Assembly: GCA_905215555.1 (NCBI GenBank)
Contig: CAJMQU010000022.1
Coordinates: 6,824-70,823, forward strand
DNA: 64,000 nucleotides
Direction: 5' to 3'
DNA from: an uncultured bacterium
Lineage (GTDB): Bacteria; Bacteroidota; Bacteroidia; Bacteroidales; Bacteroidaceae
Shown here: one piece after another, positions 62,774-64,000 of the stretch
How the letters are laid out: each line of letters begins with the position of its first letter
How positions within the stretch are numbered: the first letter of the stretch is position 1
The notes under the pieces: model-generated
The model's database searches: none
What the model saw: the letters and a program-made list of their open reading frames with translations, nothing else
What the model was told of the DNA's origin: nothing
Position numbers and translations under genes: made by a program

Positions 62774-64000
62774 TTACGGTTTTATAAATTTATCAATAGG
62801 AAACTCTTCTCCGGAAAAAGCTTTAACACTGGTCCACGGAGCAAGAGGCTCTGTCCAAAAAGCATCAGCTGCCGACAATCCTAAAGGAAGAAAACCTAAA
62901 GAACAGAGGTAAACACAAGGAGTTGACAAATAAGAATCTCCCAATTCCAGTTGTTCTCCACACACTCCAATCGTCAACCAGCCATTTTTATCAAAAGTGC
63001 CAGGCTGTTCAAACAAACGCTTCAGCATAGCAGTCATTGCTCCTCGCACCTGCCCTGCCTTCAAACCCAATGGTAATTTATGAAACAATGCACTAGCACC
63101 CAGAACCTGAAAAGCCGCTGAACGATAACTTACTGAACGCCCCAACACAGGATAGCTTCCATCAGGCGCAATCATACGTTCCTGAATTTCTGCATATCTC
63201 ACAAAGCGTCTCCACTCCTTATCTAAAAATTCCCGGTAAGACGAATCATGCTCCACTACTACCTTCAAAACCTGCAAGAGCATAGGATGAATTACATAAC
63301 TATTGTAATAATCCAAATGGAACGTCTCTCCATCACCATAAATTCCATCTCCTTTATACCATTGTTCGTGTGATGAGATGGCCTTCTTTACCACTTCAAA
63401 ATTCCATTCACTACCGAAACTTTTCAACCCACACTCTACCATTGCAGAAAACAATAACCAATTATTGTTTCCCGGTTTCATAGTACGGGTAGATTTCCAT
63501 TGCTCTATCAAACGTTGTTGGGTTTTAACATCAAGATTTTCCCATAACTGAGTCGGCGCTTGCAGTAACCCTTGTATCAGAAAGGCACTATTAACCAAAA
63601 TTTGCCGCGTAGCCGTACTGTTAAAATAATCATCCGCACGCGGGTCTACCGAATTTTCCAACGCTTTACAAGTCATCTTAATATATTTCTTGCGCAATTT
63701 CCCTTCTGTAGTCTTGTCCGGTCCCAACTCCAGCCATGGTGCTATTCCTGCTATTGTCCGTCCCACTGCCTCCATATGCGTAACGAATTCCCTACTACTG
63801 GCTTTTGCAGACGAAGAACGTCCAACCGGAATATTCTTCTTCAGCTGGTCTTTGCTCAAATTACTTAAAACCGGATCCACTATTTTTAATAATGTGTGTA
63901 CCCAATATTCTCTATCGTTCTCCGAAGAGTTCTGTCCCTGTACTGTAGAAACTACTATAAAGGACAAGAAAAGAACCGATACTAATTTAATCAGTTGATG
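62774..64000 (-). CDS. DUF2264-family protein, exported (copy 2, start beyond the window)
   Basis: The visible 408 codons extend to the last base. The open frame has no stop before 64000 (HQLIKLVSVLFLSFIVVSTV reads as a signal peptide), so the start codon lies outside; a TTG at 63967 is not the true start. The layout matches copy 1 closely: HMEAVGRTIAGIAPWLELGP, RQILVNSAFLIQGLLQAP, NWLLFSAMVECGL and YGDGETFHLDYYNSYVIHPM. The strong resemblance over the whole length indicates a duplication. Both copies keep the same acidic patch, so both are likely active, perhaps on different linkages. Confidence 0.82.
   Translation of the reverse strand, partial: HQLIKLVSVLFLSFIVVSTVQGQNSSENDREYWVHTLLKIVDPVLSNLSKDQLKKNIPVGRSSSAKASSREFVTHMEAVGRTIAGIAPWLELGPDKTTEGKLRKKYIKMTCKALENSVDPRADDYFNSTATRQILVNSAFLIQGLLQAPTQLWENLDVKTQQRLIEQWKSTRTMKPGNNNWLLFSAMVECGLKSFGSEWNFEVVKKAISSHEQWYKGDGIYGDGETFHLDYYNSYVIHPMLLQVLKVVVEHDSSYREFLDKEWRRFVRYAEIQERMIAPDGSYPVLGRSVSYRSAAFQVLGASALFHKLPLGLKAGQVRGAMTAMLKRLFEQPGTFDKNGWLTIGVCGEQLELGDSYLSTPCVYLCSLGFLPLGLSAADAFWTEPLAPWTSVKAFSGEEFPIDKFIKP

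Noticed and set aside
1..64000. CRISPR arrays, tRNA or rRNA genes
   Set aside because: No regularly spaced repeats, cas genes, tRNA-like cloverleaf ends (GGTTCGAATCC-type) or rRNA-like stretches were noticed on reading; this was not tested by a program.

Overview
The window looks like chromosomal DNA of a Bacteroides-type gut bacterium (order Bacteroidales). The evidence is promoters of the form TTTG-N19/20-TAnnTTTG, a SusC/SusD pair, an UpxY/UpxZ-led capsule locus, a PerR-like regulator beside a reverse-order rubrerythrin, and many lipoproteins and outer-membrane barrels. I cannot assign a species. No rRNA, tRNA, CRISPR array or complete insertion sequence was seen.

Layout. 1-10.8 kb is housekeeping and envelope: the edge of nadE (-), a sensor kinase, perR-like plus rubrerythrin, an ECF sigma/anti-sigma-like cassette with two envelope genes, a guanine deaminase-like enzyme, a FadL-type porin, a Ser/Arg/His-rich exported protein, and prmA. 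10.9-30.5 kb (-) is a capsular polysaccharide (CPS) locus read from a promoter at 30.3 kb. That promoter lies on a 207-bp segment bounded by perfect 24-bp inverted repeats, so the whole locus is probably phase variable. Order of transcription: upxY, upxZ, acyl carrier protein, ketoacyl-ACP synthase III, SDR reductase, an iron-sulfur FrhB-type/hexapeptide acyltransferase fusion, aldo/keto reductase, Wzx flippase; then about 2 kb of decayed genes mostly on the opposite strand (HU-like, 'smalltalk', amidase and others); then rmlC, pyruvyl transferase, glycosyltransferases, Wzy polymerase, an epimerase, a 33-codon membrane peptide and the initiating WecA/MraY-type transferase. The locus looks like two capsule modules joined across a dead cassette.

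30.8-53.5 kb holds a GH25 lysozyme-like protein, PPi-dependent phosphofructokinase, a PlsC-type acyltransferase, an omega-amidase-like nitrilase, an alpha-2-macroglobulin lipoprotein next to penicillin-binding protein 1C, a NagB-like/PIG-L fusion whose NagB half has lost catalytic residues, an amidase_3/golvesin-domain exported protein, a TusA-like small protein, a PAS sensor kinase with a cysteine cluster, and a YgiQ radical-SAM protein.

53.5-64 kb (-) is a polysaccharide utilisation locus: two tandem DUF2264 proteins (the first cut by the window edge), a large putative toroid lyase/hydrolase, SusC, SusD and a GH88/105-type unsaturated glucuronyl hydrolase. The SusC gene carries one in-frame TGA and is a likely recent pseudogene.

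Candidates for something new: the ACP/KASIII/SDR/acyltransferase set inside the capsule locus (a possible dedicated acyl-decoration pathway), the 33-codon peptide coupled to the initiating transferase, and the NagB pseudoenzyme-deacetylase fusion.
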